Shown: one piece after another, positions 1-10,052 of the stretch
Position numbering within the stretch: the stretch's first letter is position 1
How the letters are laid out: each line of letters opens with the position of its first letter
Source of the DNA: Mesaphorura yosii
Lineage: Eukaryota; Arthropoda; Collembola; Poduromorpha; Tullbergiidae
Assembly (NCBI GenBank): GCA_009869945.1
Contig: WIXG01000127.1
Location: forward strand, 62,001-126,000
Reading direction: 5' to 3'
Length of the DNA stretch: 64,000 nt
The notes under the pieces: model-generated
Told to the model about the DNA's origin: nothing
Seen by the model: the letters and a program-made list of their open reading frames with translations, nothing else
The model's database searches: none
Made by a program: the position numbers and the translations under genes

Positions 1-455
1 TACTTTGTGATAACGGAGACCTTCTTCTTCATTCAAAGCGAGATGTGTTCAGCATGGACTCAGAGCTGGTCCGCTGTGATGTAATACCGTCAATACATTT
101 CGCGTTTTGGGCAGCCGACTGTTGCGGAAGTGCGAGCCAGTCTATTAGACCAGCAACATGTCCGTTGCTTCAGAGTGATAACTTTGAAAGTAATCAGATT
201 ACGAACATCCGGCCACGGCGACATTCAAGACACCGACAGCGTAATGAGAGAAAAATATCAAAGCGCGAAATTGATACGAAACGTTACGCGAACAGTACGA
301 GTGATATCAATTTTGTGACGTTAGACAAATTTGAGAAGACACTCTCCGTGGTGCAATCAGCTGTGTCTGCTCTTAAAAGCAAAATTCTTGAACTGGAGAA
401 TAAATGCAGTTCTGGAAAGCCTAACCATCAGAGTGACGCTGAGGAAGAAATCTGA
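1..455 (+). CDS. 3' end of an unidentified gene (partial)
   Basis: A frame stays open from the left part of the window to a TGA at about 453-455. A plausible splice acceptor (pyrimidine-rich tract then CAAAG) lies at about 38, so this is probably the last coding exon of a gene that starts outside the window. The visible C-terminus is basic in the middle (RPRRHSRHRQRNERK). It then has a short heptad-like stretch (FEKTLSVVQSAVSALKSKI) that could form a coiled coil, and it ends in an acidic tail (DAEEEI). A canonical AATAAA follows about 100 bp after the stop, which supports a real gene end here. I do not recognise the family. It could also be a long non-coding 3' exon with a chance open frame. 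Confidence 0.4.
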   Translation, partial: LCDNGDLLLHSKRDVFSMDSELVRCDVIPSIHFAFWAADCCGSASQSIRPATCPLLQSDNFESNQITNIRPRRHSRHRQRNERKISKREIDTKRYANSTSDINFVTLDKFEKTLSVVQSAVSALKSKILELENKCSSGKPNHQSDAEEEI

Positions 456-555
456 CCCTGAGATGGAGAAATTTCAAGTGTAGCCTTACAGCTTCTTAAT
501 TTAACCTTGGACATACATTGCACAGTTGATAAATTACAAACGTTATTACGTTTTT

Positions 556-561
556 AATAAA
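556..561 (+). terminator. poly(A) signal of the leftmost gene
   Basis: AATAAA about 100 bp past the stop codon of the partial gene and about 330 bp before the LEO1 start codon. It marks the likely 3' end of that transcript. The rest of 562-892 holds no convincing gene and is probably LEO1 promoter and 5' UTR. Confidence 0.5.
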
Positions 562-892
562 CACTCAATACTGCCTTCATCCATTAGATCGTGGTAGTAC
601 TTATCCCGAATTCCTTATAAGATCGCATCAGGGTGATTTTGTCAACTGTTAACTTTGGCGAAGCAACTTTGTTCCCAAGCATCTTGTCGATTCTTTGCAT
701 GAACTGTGATTTGTCTCAACTCCGCATACGCGTTCAGCAAGGATTCACAGTTATATGCGGTATGGAAAGGCATCCAAAGTGTCGTGATTGTGAATTCGGC
801 TATTCCAAGTCGCTTGTTAGTGAATGCACAGGAAACGTCCTCCTTCGAATTAAAATTGACTGAACATTCCACGACAGCTTATCATTGACATC

Positions 893-3037
893 ATGGAGTC
901 TCCCTCACCTCCTGCATCCCCCGAATCTGTAAAGTCTGGCAGTGGAAGCAGTGGAGGCAGCAGTGTTGGCAGTAGGAGTCGAAGCGCGTCTCCTGTCGGT
1001 TCAAGCCCAGCCAGATCAGAACCAAAGTCAAGAAGTGTATCACCTGCAGGCTCTCCTGAACTGAGTCCCAAAGTCAGGTCCCGAAGCGTATCGCCAGTTG
1101 AATCCAGCCCGGCGAAGGTAGCTGAGAGATCTGGGAGTGAATCTCCAGGAGGATCTAGTCCCGGGCAAGCAAGCCGTAAGTCAGGAAGTAGATCTCCGGT
1201 TGCTCATCGTTCAAGAAGTGGGTCTCCGGTTGCTCAGAGGTCACGAAGTGCTTCTCCAGCTGCATCAAAGTCTTCTAGATCGAGGAGCAGTAGCAGTGGT
1301 GGTGAAAAATCCAGGAGCCCTTCTCCAGCTAAACCGAGGCGGTCACAATCTCCAGCAAGATCAAGAAGCCATAGTGGGAGTAGCAGTGGTAGTGCATCAC
1401 CTGCTGATTCGGGAAGCCCAAAGGAAGCAAGATCAAGAAGTGGGTCCCTCGCTGGATCACATGCCTCCAGAAAATCCAGAAGTGCATCACCTGTTGCAGC
1501 AAAACCTGGAAAGCGTAAACAAAGGGTTCGAAGTGATTCTGTCGGTTCAAAGTCATCTGGGTCTGGAAGTAGCAGTGGTGGAAGCCGAAGCGGTAGTCCT
1601 GCGTCAAAATCTTCGCGATCCAGGTCGGGCTCACCAAAGCCAACCGAGAAAGCAGATAAAAAGTAAGAATTGGATTATGCTGATATGTTGACTAGGGTAT
1701 GAAATATTGAGTTGTAATGTAATGTTGTGGTCTCAGGGGTAAGCCTGAAAAATCTTCAGAATTCTTTGGTGATGCTGACGACTTAAGCTCATCGGAATCT
1801 GAGCCTGAGAAAGAGCCTGGGCCGACCCGACGAACAGAGGAAAAATGGATAGATGATAGAGTTAGATCAGATGAAGAAGAAGTCCCAGAGAAGGCAGAAG
1901 AGCCAACAGAAAAACCAGAGGTATAGAAATTTGTAGGAAAGACTTTGATGGAGTTAGGATTTTGAATTAACCGTGGAGTCATATTTTTGTGTGGCAGGTC
2001 GAAGAACCGGAGGAGATCCCAGAAACAAGAATTGATGTTGATATTCCAAAAATTACCACCGACTTGGGCAAAGGAATTCATTTCGTGAAACTGCCGAATT
2101 TCTTGTCTGTCGAAACTCGTCCTTTCGATGCAAATACGTATGAAGACGAAATTGATGACGAGGAAACCCTCGACGAAGAAGGACGCGCCCGTCTAAAACT
2201 TAAAGTTGAGAATACCATAAGATGGAGGGAGAGATTTAATGACAAGGGAGTATTTGTAAAAGAATCAAACTCCAGATTTGTTCGCTGGTCAGATGGTTCA
2301 CTCAGTTTGCATTTGGGAGATGAAATCTTCAATGTGTACAAGCAACCACTGCAGGTAATGTAACACTTTCATTATTTTGCTTTTGCTCTTTTATCAGCTG
2401 CTTCCTCTTAAGGTTTGAGCCCATTATATTTATGCCATTTTTTCAGGGCGACCACAACCATTTATTCATCAGGCAGGGCACCGGTCTTCAAGGCCAAGCC
2501 GTTTTCCGTACAAAGTTAACCTTTCGTCCTCATTCTACTGAATCCTTTACTCATCGCAAAATGACAATGTCACTGGCAGATCGTAGCAGCAAAACAGCTG
2601 GAATCAAAGTTTTGTCGACTGTTGGCTTTGATCCCGAGCAGCATCGAGATGAAATGATCAAGCGAGAGGAAGACAGATTGAGAGCCAGTGTGAAGCGCGA
2701 GGGTAAACGTCGTCGTGTTCGCGAGCGCGCGAGTGGACGGGGAATTTCGGCCGCGTACTTGGATGATGACCTGTCGGACGATGAAAATGCAATCAGTCTC
2801 CGAGCAATTAAAGATAAGTTCAAGAAAGGAAGCTTCAAGCAGACTAATATCTACTCAAGTGACGAAGAGGAGGAAGCTGCTGGAGCTGGTGGAGACGATG
2901 ATGATGACGAAAGTGACATGGAACCCGGTAGAAAGGTGGAGAAGCCGAAGAGACTAAGAGTTTCCGACGATGAAGATGATGAAACTCCTGTGAAACCCGC
3001 CGGTGAGCCGATGGCTGTAGACGAAGACGACGACTGA
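893..3037 (+). CDS. Leo1: RNA polymerase II-associated factor LEO1 (PAF1 complex)
   Basis: Four coding exons: 893-1662, 1737-1920, 1998-2354 and 2447-3037, all with GT-AG introns and matching phases, give 633 aa. LEO1 is a subunit of the nuclear PAF1 complex, which travels with RNA polymerase II and promotes elongation and co-transcriptional histone modification. The conserved LEO1 core spans roughly residues 335-530. It is recognised by strings such as [37 protein letters not shown] and [18 protein letters not shown], followed by a basic helix and an acidic C-terminus ending in DEDDD, as in animal orthologues. The first ATG with a long frame was taken as start. Odd: exon 1 (about 256 aa) is almost entirely Ser/Arg/Pro low complexity with repeated SRSxSP units, unlike the more acidic N-terminus of human LEO1. 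The identity of the core is very secure; the exact start is less so. Confidence 0.95.
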
Positions 3038-3384
3038 TTTAGTGCCGAAGCCTGAACATGTTAACAGGTTAACAGCAAAAAAATATTAAAATCTTAAGAC
3101 GGACTCTCTATCGTGGTATAGGAATTTAGGAATGACGAAAAGCTAATATAATTTTAGTAATTTGTATTGTTTTACTTCATATGATTGCAAAATTAAGATT
3201 TGACGATTTCAAGATAAATGAATTGTCAATTGCATTAATCTTTGTCATTCAGTTTGGAAAGCCTAAATTTTTCGAATGTCAAGAGATTACCATTTTCTTC
3301 ACGATAAACCTTTGGTACTGTGTCAGAATACTTATCAGAGGATTGTCTGTATTAAGCTGATTTGTAAGACTAGCAATTTGTAAA

Positions 3385-3390
3385 AATAAA
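3385..3390 (+). terminator. LEO1 poly(A) signal
   Basis: AATAAA about 350 bp after the LEO1 stop. The opposing HAP-A poly(A) signal lies only about 65 bp further on, on the other strand. Confidence 0.6.
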
Positions 3391-3454
3391 ATAACTGTAA
3401 CATGAAAGTGGCACTAAGGAATCGTTTTTGTTTTCACGCTGATGGTCGCATTAA

Positions 3455-3460
3455 TTTATT
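3455..3460 (-). terminator. HAP-A poly(A) signal
   Basis: AATAAA on the minus strand (TTTATT on plus), about 235 bp past the HAP-A stop codon. Convergent with the LEO1 signal. A short AAT repeat lies just next to it, at about 3488-3502. Confidence 0.5.
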
Positions 3461-3694
3461 TGGCAAAGGCGCAATTAAAATTATTCGAATAATAATAATA
3501 ATACTGTAGTATTAAGTTACAGGTTCCATTTTTCTCGACGGCGAGGCTCGTGATCCTAAATTTCAAAAAGTTGTGACTTGTGACCAAGCCAGGTACATCA
3601 AAGCAGGCATAAAATATGTTCGCATTGAAGATCCAACTAGCCAACTCTGGTGAACTAGGTCTGAATAGTTTGCAGTTTTTTAGTCCATGGAATT

Positions 3695-6600
3695 TTAAAT
3701 CCAGGCCCAAATTGCAACCGCTATTGATAACACTACAAGGAAAAGAGGGTGAAATAAATCATGCAATTGATTCCTTCGGTCAGTTTTCGGATACCGTGAG
3801 TGCCTTACTTTTGCTCATCAGAAACGTGTTTGACAGAGTGGAGGAGCTATTTGTATGTTCAACTCTGCATTCCAGTTCCCAGTTGTTGGAAATGTAAGGT
3901 GTCATCACCTGTTCCAGTTTTGAGAACCCACAAGGCGATGGACACTCACGTATTGTGAATTCGTACGGCTCGTGATCAGAAGTGTTTCTGAATAACACCT
4001 TAACGAAACCTTCCATGGTCTCTGGAGTCTCATGGTACTCAATTATGAGGCTGCTTGCGTATACTGGTTTGATAGTCGAATCGTAAATGCCGATCGTGTT
4101 CATCAAATTGGTAATTGTCATATCATGCCCGGAAAACATTATCAGCTTGTGCGTGTGGTTTCTCATATTTCTCAGCAATTCCTTCACAAGTTCTCCGCTG
4201 TACAGCTGCTTGAGTTCTTTTGTTTTCGTGAATACGGTGTACGCGTAGCGTTTGATTTCCATCAGCGGTGAATCTTCGTTCATTAATGGTTGCGCCCAAT
4301 CTGGGAGAGACAATCCTTTTTGCTCCTGAAATTGTGCATCGCCTAGTTAATTTGGAGTTGGATGATTGTTACGTGTATACGAACCTCGACAAAAAGCGTA
4401 TCATGCAGGTAGTACAGCCATGGCGTCACGTAAGAGACTTTCTTCCCAGTGTCCGAACTCAGTTTCTTGAAGAAATCCTGGTACTTTTTGTTCATGCTGC
4501 GAACTTGCTCTGAATTCGTCAAAAGATCCTTCAACAGTACATCAACTTTCGGGCAAGATTTTCGCTCAGTTTCCAAGAGCTATAAATGAATCAATCTCAT
4601 GCGTTATAGTGATCTAAAATGACCACGTGAATCTCCATGAAATTCTTCTTACCCGATCCTGGAGTTTAGGAATAGAATGAACCGGAACTAGCTGATAGTT
4701 TCCGTAATAGTTCCAAGTTCCATTGTCACCGGCAGCTGCCTTTGGAATTGGAGGATAAAGTCCCGCCATTGCTGCCAGAGCGCTCATGATGCATCGATCG
4801 TTGGAAGAACTCCATACGAACGTCTCCTTCGCATTATAGACCGGGTCTATAAACCCGTCGTAACGTTGTCGAAGATAGCGGCCGAATTCGAACAGTTGGG
4901 ATTTACCAAGCTAATTAATTACGTAATCATTTAGACACTAGGCACCATCGGCCAGATTCCTGACTTCCTACATAGCATTAAAGCTTACAGTTGTGAGTTG
5001 GCCAAAACCTTCTGGCCAGTAGGCCGTTTCATTTTGGTACGGGTCGGTTGGATACGTGGATAGTGGATTTCTATCACCATGTCGAAACACCTGGAACGAA
5101 ACAAAGGACATGGCAGTTAGTTAAGTTGCAGCGTCAGTCGGTTTTAGACTTCAGCGCATGAATGGAGTATTTTCCTCAGAATAATGCGACGCGACACATT
5201 TTTAACGTGAAATCAAGGCGAGATTCACTCGCTAAACGTGTACGCATGAAAACTCATTCGAGTACCATGTAAATATAATCAACAATCAGCCCAATTACCT
5301 TATCCCCGCTCTGATTTTTAATCTCGTTTGTTCGGCAAATACCGACAAACACCGACCGGTGTTTGTCGGTATTGAAGCATCTGTCTAAAAAAATGCACAA
5401 CGCAAGCTAATAACGAGAAGATAATTCAACCCTGTCCGTCATGAATGGTTATTACTTCGCTTTGTATGATTGCTGTGAGACTGACCACAAATTACGCGAC
5501 TTCGGCTCATTATTACATGCATTTATATTCACACCACGAACTTATGTTAAATGACAATCATTGCTTAGACACTTAACTGCATGTGAACTCATTATGCTAA
5601 TAGCTAGCACACGGCAGGAACGTGTTATCTTCAACATTCATTATGTCTTCGCGCACTCACGCCCTTAATAAATTCAGTGATTTTTACCATTTCAAATTTT
5701 GGACAGTGCGACCTATGCAGCGCAGGTGACCTGCGGCAAAGGAAACGTTCTGTCATTAATTGCATTGCTTTACACTGTTTGAAGGAGTTTTGATTGTTAG
5801 AACGGTCTTGGTCCGCTTTAGTTTCCGTGTGCCGTACAGCGCGTTTGTGTGCGTGTGCTTCAGTATTAACAAAGCCAATAACTAATCGTTCTGAGTGTCC
5901 CAAATAACAATGCCAACATTCATCGCAGTTGCATTATCAGCGGTCGTCTGGTGTATCCTGATATCAAGCGTTGCACCTGGTGTAGTCCATGAAGGTGACA
6001 TTGTCGTCGAGACGGATGTGTACCGTAAGTCACTTCTCACCCCCTATTCAGGGTTTAATACCGCTTGGCATTACCGTTCATTCTCCTACGCAGGAGTGAG
6101 GCACAGTAAACCTCGAGCAGCCGCAAAGTGGAATACACTGACGGGACAGCCCACAATATATTTCGCTCATCGTGGCGAGACGGTGCTGCTGCCTGGTCAC
6201 ACAGCGCCCGCGTACGAAGTTGCTGCGATTGAGCAGGCAGAATACGTTGAGCCAGACCTGGTTTGTAACGCGTTAAATGATCATAATACGTTTTCTGGCT
6301 TGAGCCCGCTGTGTACTAAATTCATTGCAGGTCATCACGAAAGACGAGCATCTAGTGTGCTATCACGACGTCACCCTCAAACACGGAACCGATGTTGAGG
6401 ATCATCCAGAGTTTGACCACCTTAAAACTAACTACAGCGGCATCATTGGCGATGTGTACGAAGAGATTGTGGATGACTACTTTATTCAGGATTTCACACT
6501 AGATGAACTGAGGACCCTTCACGTGAAGCAACGAAGGGATGGAATCAGGCCACGCTACTTCGACACGTTTCAAATTCCAACATTTCAAGAGTACTTGGAC

Positions 6601-7825
6601 GTAGTTCATAAGATGACAATAACACTCAACAAGACAATCGGTAAACACGTGGCGTCGCTTATTCGCCACTTGCAGTTGACACCTACTCATTTTGAATACA
6701 GGAATCATTCCAGAATTGAAGCATACCCGGTTTCACAACAACCGAACTAATGCACCATGGCTCATGGAAGACGTGTTTTTGCGCGACTTGGAAAGACACG
6801 GGTACCCGGTCAGAAGCTCACAAGAGAACTGTACCGGCCAGTCCAACATGGACGACTCGACTGCGACGACAGCAATCAAATGCCCACCAGTCATTATTCA
6901 AAGCTTTGAAAAGGTGACGGTTGACTACTTGAGCACACAAACGAGTTTGGATTTGATGATGTTGGTTGATCCAGTCGTCAGCCTACTCACGTACAAGGGA
7001 ATGGAGGAAGTGGCGAAAGTGGCTAAATGGATGTGTCCATGGAAAGAGTACATTTACGCAGGCAAGTGTGAAAAAAAGAAGACTATTCACTCCTTAGCTT
7101 TTGTTGCCTCAAAATTCAATTCCGTCCTTCACAGGTGTCGAAAAGCAACTCGAGTTTATGTCCAAGGATTGGAACAAAACAGAAATTGAGGAATTGGGTG
7201 GTTTTGTGCAAAACGATAAGTTTGTCGAAGAAGCGCATCGTCTCGGAATGAAAATGTCGATTTTCACAATCAATGACTCTCGAGAGCCATCAAAGTGGGG
7301 TTGTGCAGTCGTGCCGGGTTGCAAACCGGAGGATAAAAAAGCAGAACTCTACCACTACTTCGACATGGGGATGGACGGCATTTTTGTTGAGAATGTCCCG
7401 GAATCACGAGAGATTCGTATGGTTTACGAGTACGAAGAACTGCGGGAACTCGAAGGGTCAAGCGGAGCAATAAATATTGCGCCTGTCAGTTTGCTCTCTA
7501 TTATTGTTGTATGTGTGAGTGTCTTACTATTGCGCCAGGCTGCTATTTAATGTATATGCCGTATGAAAGACTAGGACGCTACCACGCGGCACGAATTACT
7601 GGAATTACAATTACGAGCAATAAAGACAAATGATTACTTAACTATTTGAACCAATTTCAGTGTGTCCAAGTTGATAGGCGTTTCTTCAGTTGCAATTGGC
7701 ACACTCACACAAGGACTGGACAGAATTGCTAACGAAATGAGTGCCAATGTCCAGACAGTGATTCCTCTAGCACCAGTAGTTTTCGACCATTCAAATGTTG
7801 AACTGCGACAACACTTTAGTCTCAT
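3695..7825 (-). CDS. Histidine acid phosphatase, probably GPI-anchored (HAP-A)
   Basis: Minus-strand exons in order: 7643-7825, 4989-5090, 4653-4910, 4385-4579, 3809-4325 and 3695-3732, giving 430 aa. This is a branch-2 histidine phosphatase of the prostatic/lysosomal acid phosphatase family, which hydrolyses phosphomonoesters outside the cell or in lysosomes. Residues 64-70 read RHGDRNP (phospho-accepting His 65); FSGHD near residue 313 supplies the catalytic His-Asp pair. Exon 1 encodes a hydrophobic secretion segment ([14 protein letters not shown]) and ends LDTLKLVQI. This joins VFRHGD in phase exactly as in the HAP-B paralogue. The last intron (3733-3808, strong consensus) adds the hydrophobic tail [11 protein letters not shown], resembling a GPI signal; reading through instead gives a 427-aa soluble form. 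Odd: intron 1 (5091-7642) contains another gene on the other strand, and two donors are unusual (GTTAAG, GTTCGT). An in-frame ATG at 8014 would add 63 residues. Confidence 0.88.
5338..5373. repeat. 36-bp near-perfect palindrome
   Basis: Two 17-bp arms (AATACCGACAAACACCG and its exact reverse complement) are separated by 2 bp. It lies inside HAP-A intron 1, upstream of the nested diesterase gene. It could form a cruciform or hairpin, or be a small mobile-element remnant or a dimeric protein-binding site. The sequence alone does not decide. Confidence 0.9.
5910..7550 (+). CDS. GlpQ-type glycerophosphodiester phosphodiesterase, secreted and membrane-tethered
   Basis: Exons 5910-6024, 6094-6260, 6331-6640, 6702-7061 and 7135-7550 give 455 aa. 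The family cleaves glycerophosphodiesters to glycerol-3-phosphate and an alcohol using a TIM-barrel fold and a divalent metal. Visible signature: AHRG at 63-66, metal ligands E91 and D93 in VEPDLVITKD, HD at 106-107, and PELK (E202), matching the later barrel-strand metal ligand. An N-terminal signal peptide ([16 protein letters not shown]) and a C-terminal hydrophobic segment ([16 protein letters not shown]) after a small-residue stretch GSSGA suggest export with a GPI or single-pass anchor. The usual PENT loop is PGHT here. The whole gene sits in intron 1 of HAP-A in the opposite orientation. Its fourth intron appears to use a GC donor. I am confident in the family; substrate and anchor type are inferred. 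Confidence 0.9.
7619..7624 (+). terminator. Poly(A) signal of the nested phosphodiesterase gene
   Basis: AATAAA 69 bp after the phosphodiesterase stop and only about 20 bp from the splice donor of HAP-A exon 1 on the opposite strand. The nested transcript therefore probably ends just inside the host intron, or slightly overlaps exon 1. Confidence 0.6.
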
Positions 7826-8270
7826 TTTGACCAATTTACTGCAACTGCGAGTCACTGACACTAAACTGCAATACAACACTGCTCCACTACCGGCAGCTGA
7901 TTTCGTGACGTGATCTCCCTGGACTCGTAGAAGATCTAACTCACTTAACCACAATTTCAAGAAAGGATCTACTCCGGCCTGGCAGACGCGTTTGCGTTGC
8001 TGTCCGTGTCTCATGCGTTGCAGACTACAATTATCATGAAAAAGTGTTTCCTCTCTCCCACAAAAAAGAATGACGCAACCACAAATGAATTTAAACCCTA
8101 GCGTAGCCCTGGTTCAATAATGTGGTTTGGAATCTTTTTCATGTAGACACGATTATAACGCAACAATGGAGCACATAAATTAATACTACAGCGCAGAGCA
8201 TAATAGACACTACTGCAGTCATTCCGATTCAATTCAGATGAGATACCAGATGAGTACGGGACTACGGGAG

Positions 8271-8301
8271 AAAAAATGGAATGAGTCTGCTCACTTTTAT
8301 A
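8271..8301 (-). promoter_or_regulatory. Candidate HAP-A core promoter
   Basis: Minus-strand TATAAAAG (8294-8301), with a TCATTC initiator-like motif shortly downstream. It lies about 450 bp upstream of the preferred HAP-A start codon. Spacing between the two motifs is shorter than usual (about 20 bp), and there are short upstream ATG frames before the main start, so this assignment is tentative. Confidence 0.35.
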
Positions 8302-10052
8302 TTAAACCTTTGATGGGTCTCTGTTCTGGATCATCTTTTTCGTGATGCACGTTTTTTTACCTTTTCTTTAACATACATGCGAGAATGATTTGCAAACGGG
8401 TCGTAAACCTCAATCAAACAGCCGTTTCTGCTTCTGTTCGACTAGCTCGACGTTCAAAAGGCAGACTTTTCCTTTAAAATATTGCACATATTTGCCTTGT
8501 GAAATCTAAGAAAGCATTCGGCGTCGGGTTTCAGTCTGACTATTGCCAATTTAAAACCAGCAGATTGCTAGAAGCATGCCCCGTGCAAGACGAGCTAATG
8601 TAAACTCTACCAGTTATAATGAGTGTCAAGGACAGAAAGTGGTTTACAGCAGATATCTTATTTATGTAATTCAAGATAAACATGCCATTCAGAAGCCTGG
8701 CAGACAGACTAACGCCCAGTCCCAAATTGATCCCGTCGCGTCACCCAAATGCTCATTGCTGCAGGCTAAACATTTGAGTGACAGGTTGTGATAAACATAA
8801 GCACAAAGAATTCCGTTGCTCATTGTATTACTGTAATAAGTTTTAATTATACATGTATGACGAAGTCAAGCCAGAAGTCACAGTCAAAAACCGCAATGAT
8901 GTCAAAATCAGATGAAAATGAAATTATTCTCTTTTGATACATGTCTAGTGTTAGTTATAGCTGAGATGAATTCTTAATGATTGTAGATGTTAAAATTTAT
9001 TAGTGTTTTTTAGCCGCATAAAGTGCCTTTCGACTACCCAGAGCTACAACTGGCACATGACTACGCATTTATGCTAAAATCATTTTGTGTAGTGTTAAGA
9101 AAGATGTTTCATTTCATTTCATATTTGCTCTTTTCCTTTTGTTTATGCCTCATTTTGCGATAAACATTATTAAACCATCCGCCCCCAAATCCAAATTCTT
9201 GAGTTTTAAGTACACATTCGCAAGCAGTTGACACCAGCCAATCTCCCCATTCTTGTAAAAAAAAGCAAATAGCAAACGGATGGACGGCATGAAATTATAG
9301 CTTAAGTCATAGATGGGTTTTTACAAGAACGGGTGACGGGTAGGTATTTGCAAAAATACAGATGACTCAACAGAATTCAGCTGGCTGTTATCAAATGCCT
9401 CTTAAATTCACTTTCAATGTTCACTGGTCACGTTTGCAAGCATATCGTGGATTATAAAAGGTTGCAAGAGTGGTGCATTCATGAAAACCACAAGTATAGT
9501 ACAGAGAAATTTGCATTATGAATTTCGCTTTATGTCCCGAATAAGAAATTATTATTGCACCTCAGCTTCCACTTGAACGAGATGAAAAGAAAACCTATGA
9601 TTTAGATTTCTTGCGAGTACGATCTATCAGCACCATGCAACGCAAACAAGATTGGATAGAGCATTCCCAAATATGACACATGAGCTCTAGTAACTACTCC
9701 TAAGCTTCTATTTGCGAATGGTTGACGTGATCTTCGACTGCAGCAAAAAGTTTGTTTCACATTCGTGACTAGTTTTCCTTAATTTCCATAAAAGGAGTAC
9801 AAAAAGGACAAATTACGCTTACGAATTGCACGCGAGCCGACTTTAAATGATAAATTGCATTTAATTAAAATTCCTGCTCACGAAACGAAAGAATGGGTGA
9901 CATAACAAATAACTTAACACTTAAATAAGACAATTGGCACAACAAACTATTGAACACAAAAATTGAGCTGGGCTTGACGATTCTTCCGTAGGCGCACAGG
10001 CGATGGTGGCATGAACCGATAATACAACGGTGGCAAGTCTTCTCCTGCTTTC
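8302..10052. other. Intergenic DNA between HAP-A and HAP-B
   Basis: No frame here shows protein-family resemblance or convincing exon structure. It should contain the HAP-A upstream region on the left and the HAP-B 3' UTR on the right. An ATTAAA-type signal on the minus strand at about 9860 could serve HAP-B. Confidence 0.5.

Noticed and set aside
5296-5370. Possible HAP-A first exon next to exon 2, with a frame reading [14 protein letters not shown] before a GTAATT donor
   Set aside because: No start codon or signal peptide, it overlaps the palindrome, and it lacks the L(E/K)LVQ(V/I) lead-in. The 7643-7825 exon matches the HAP-B junction much better.
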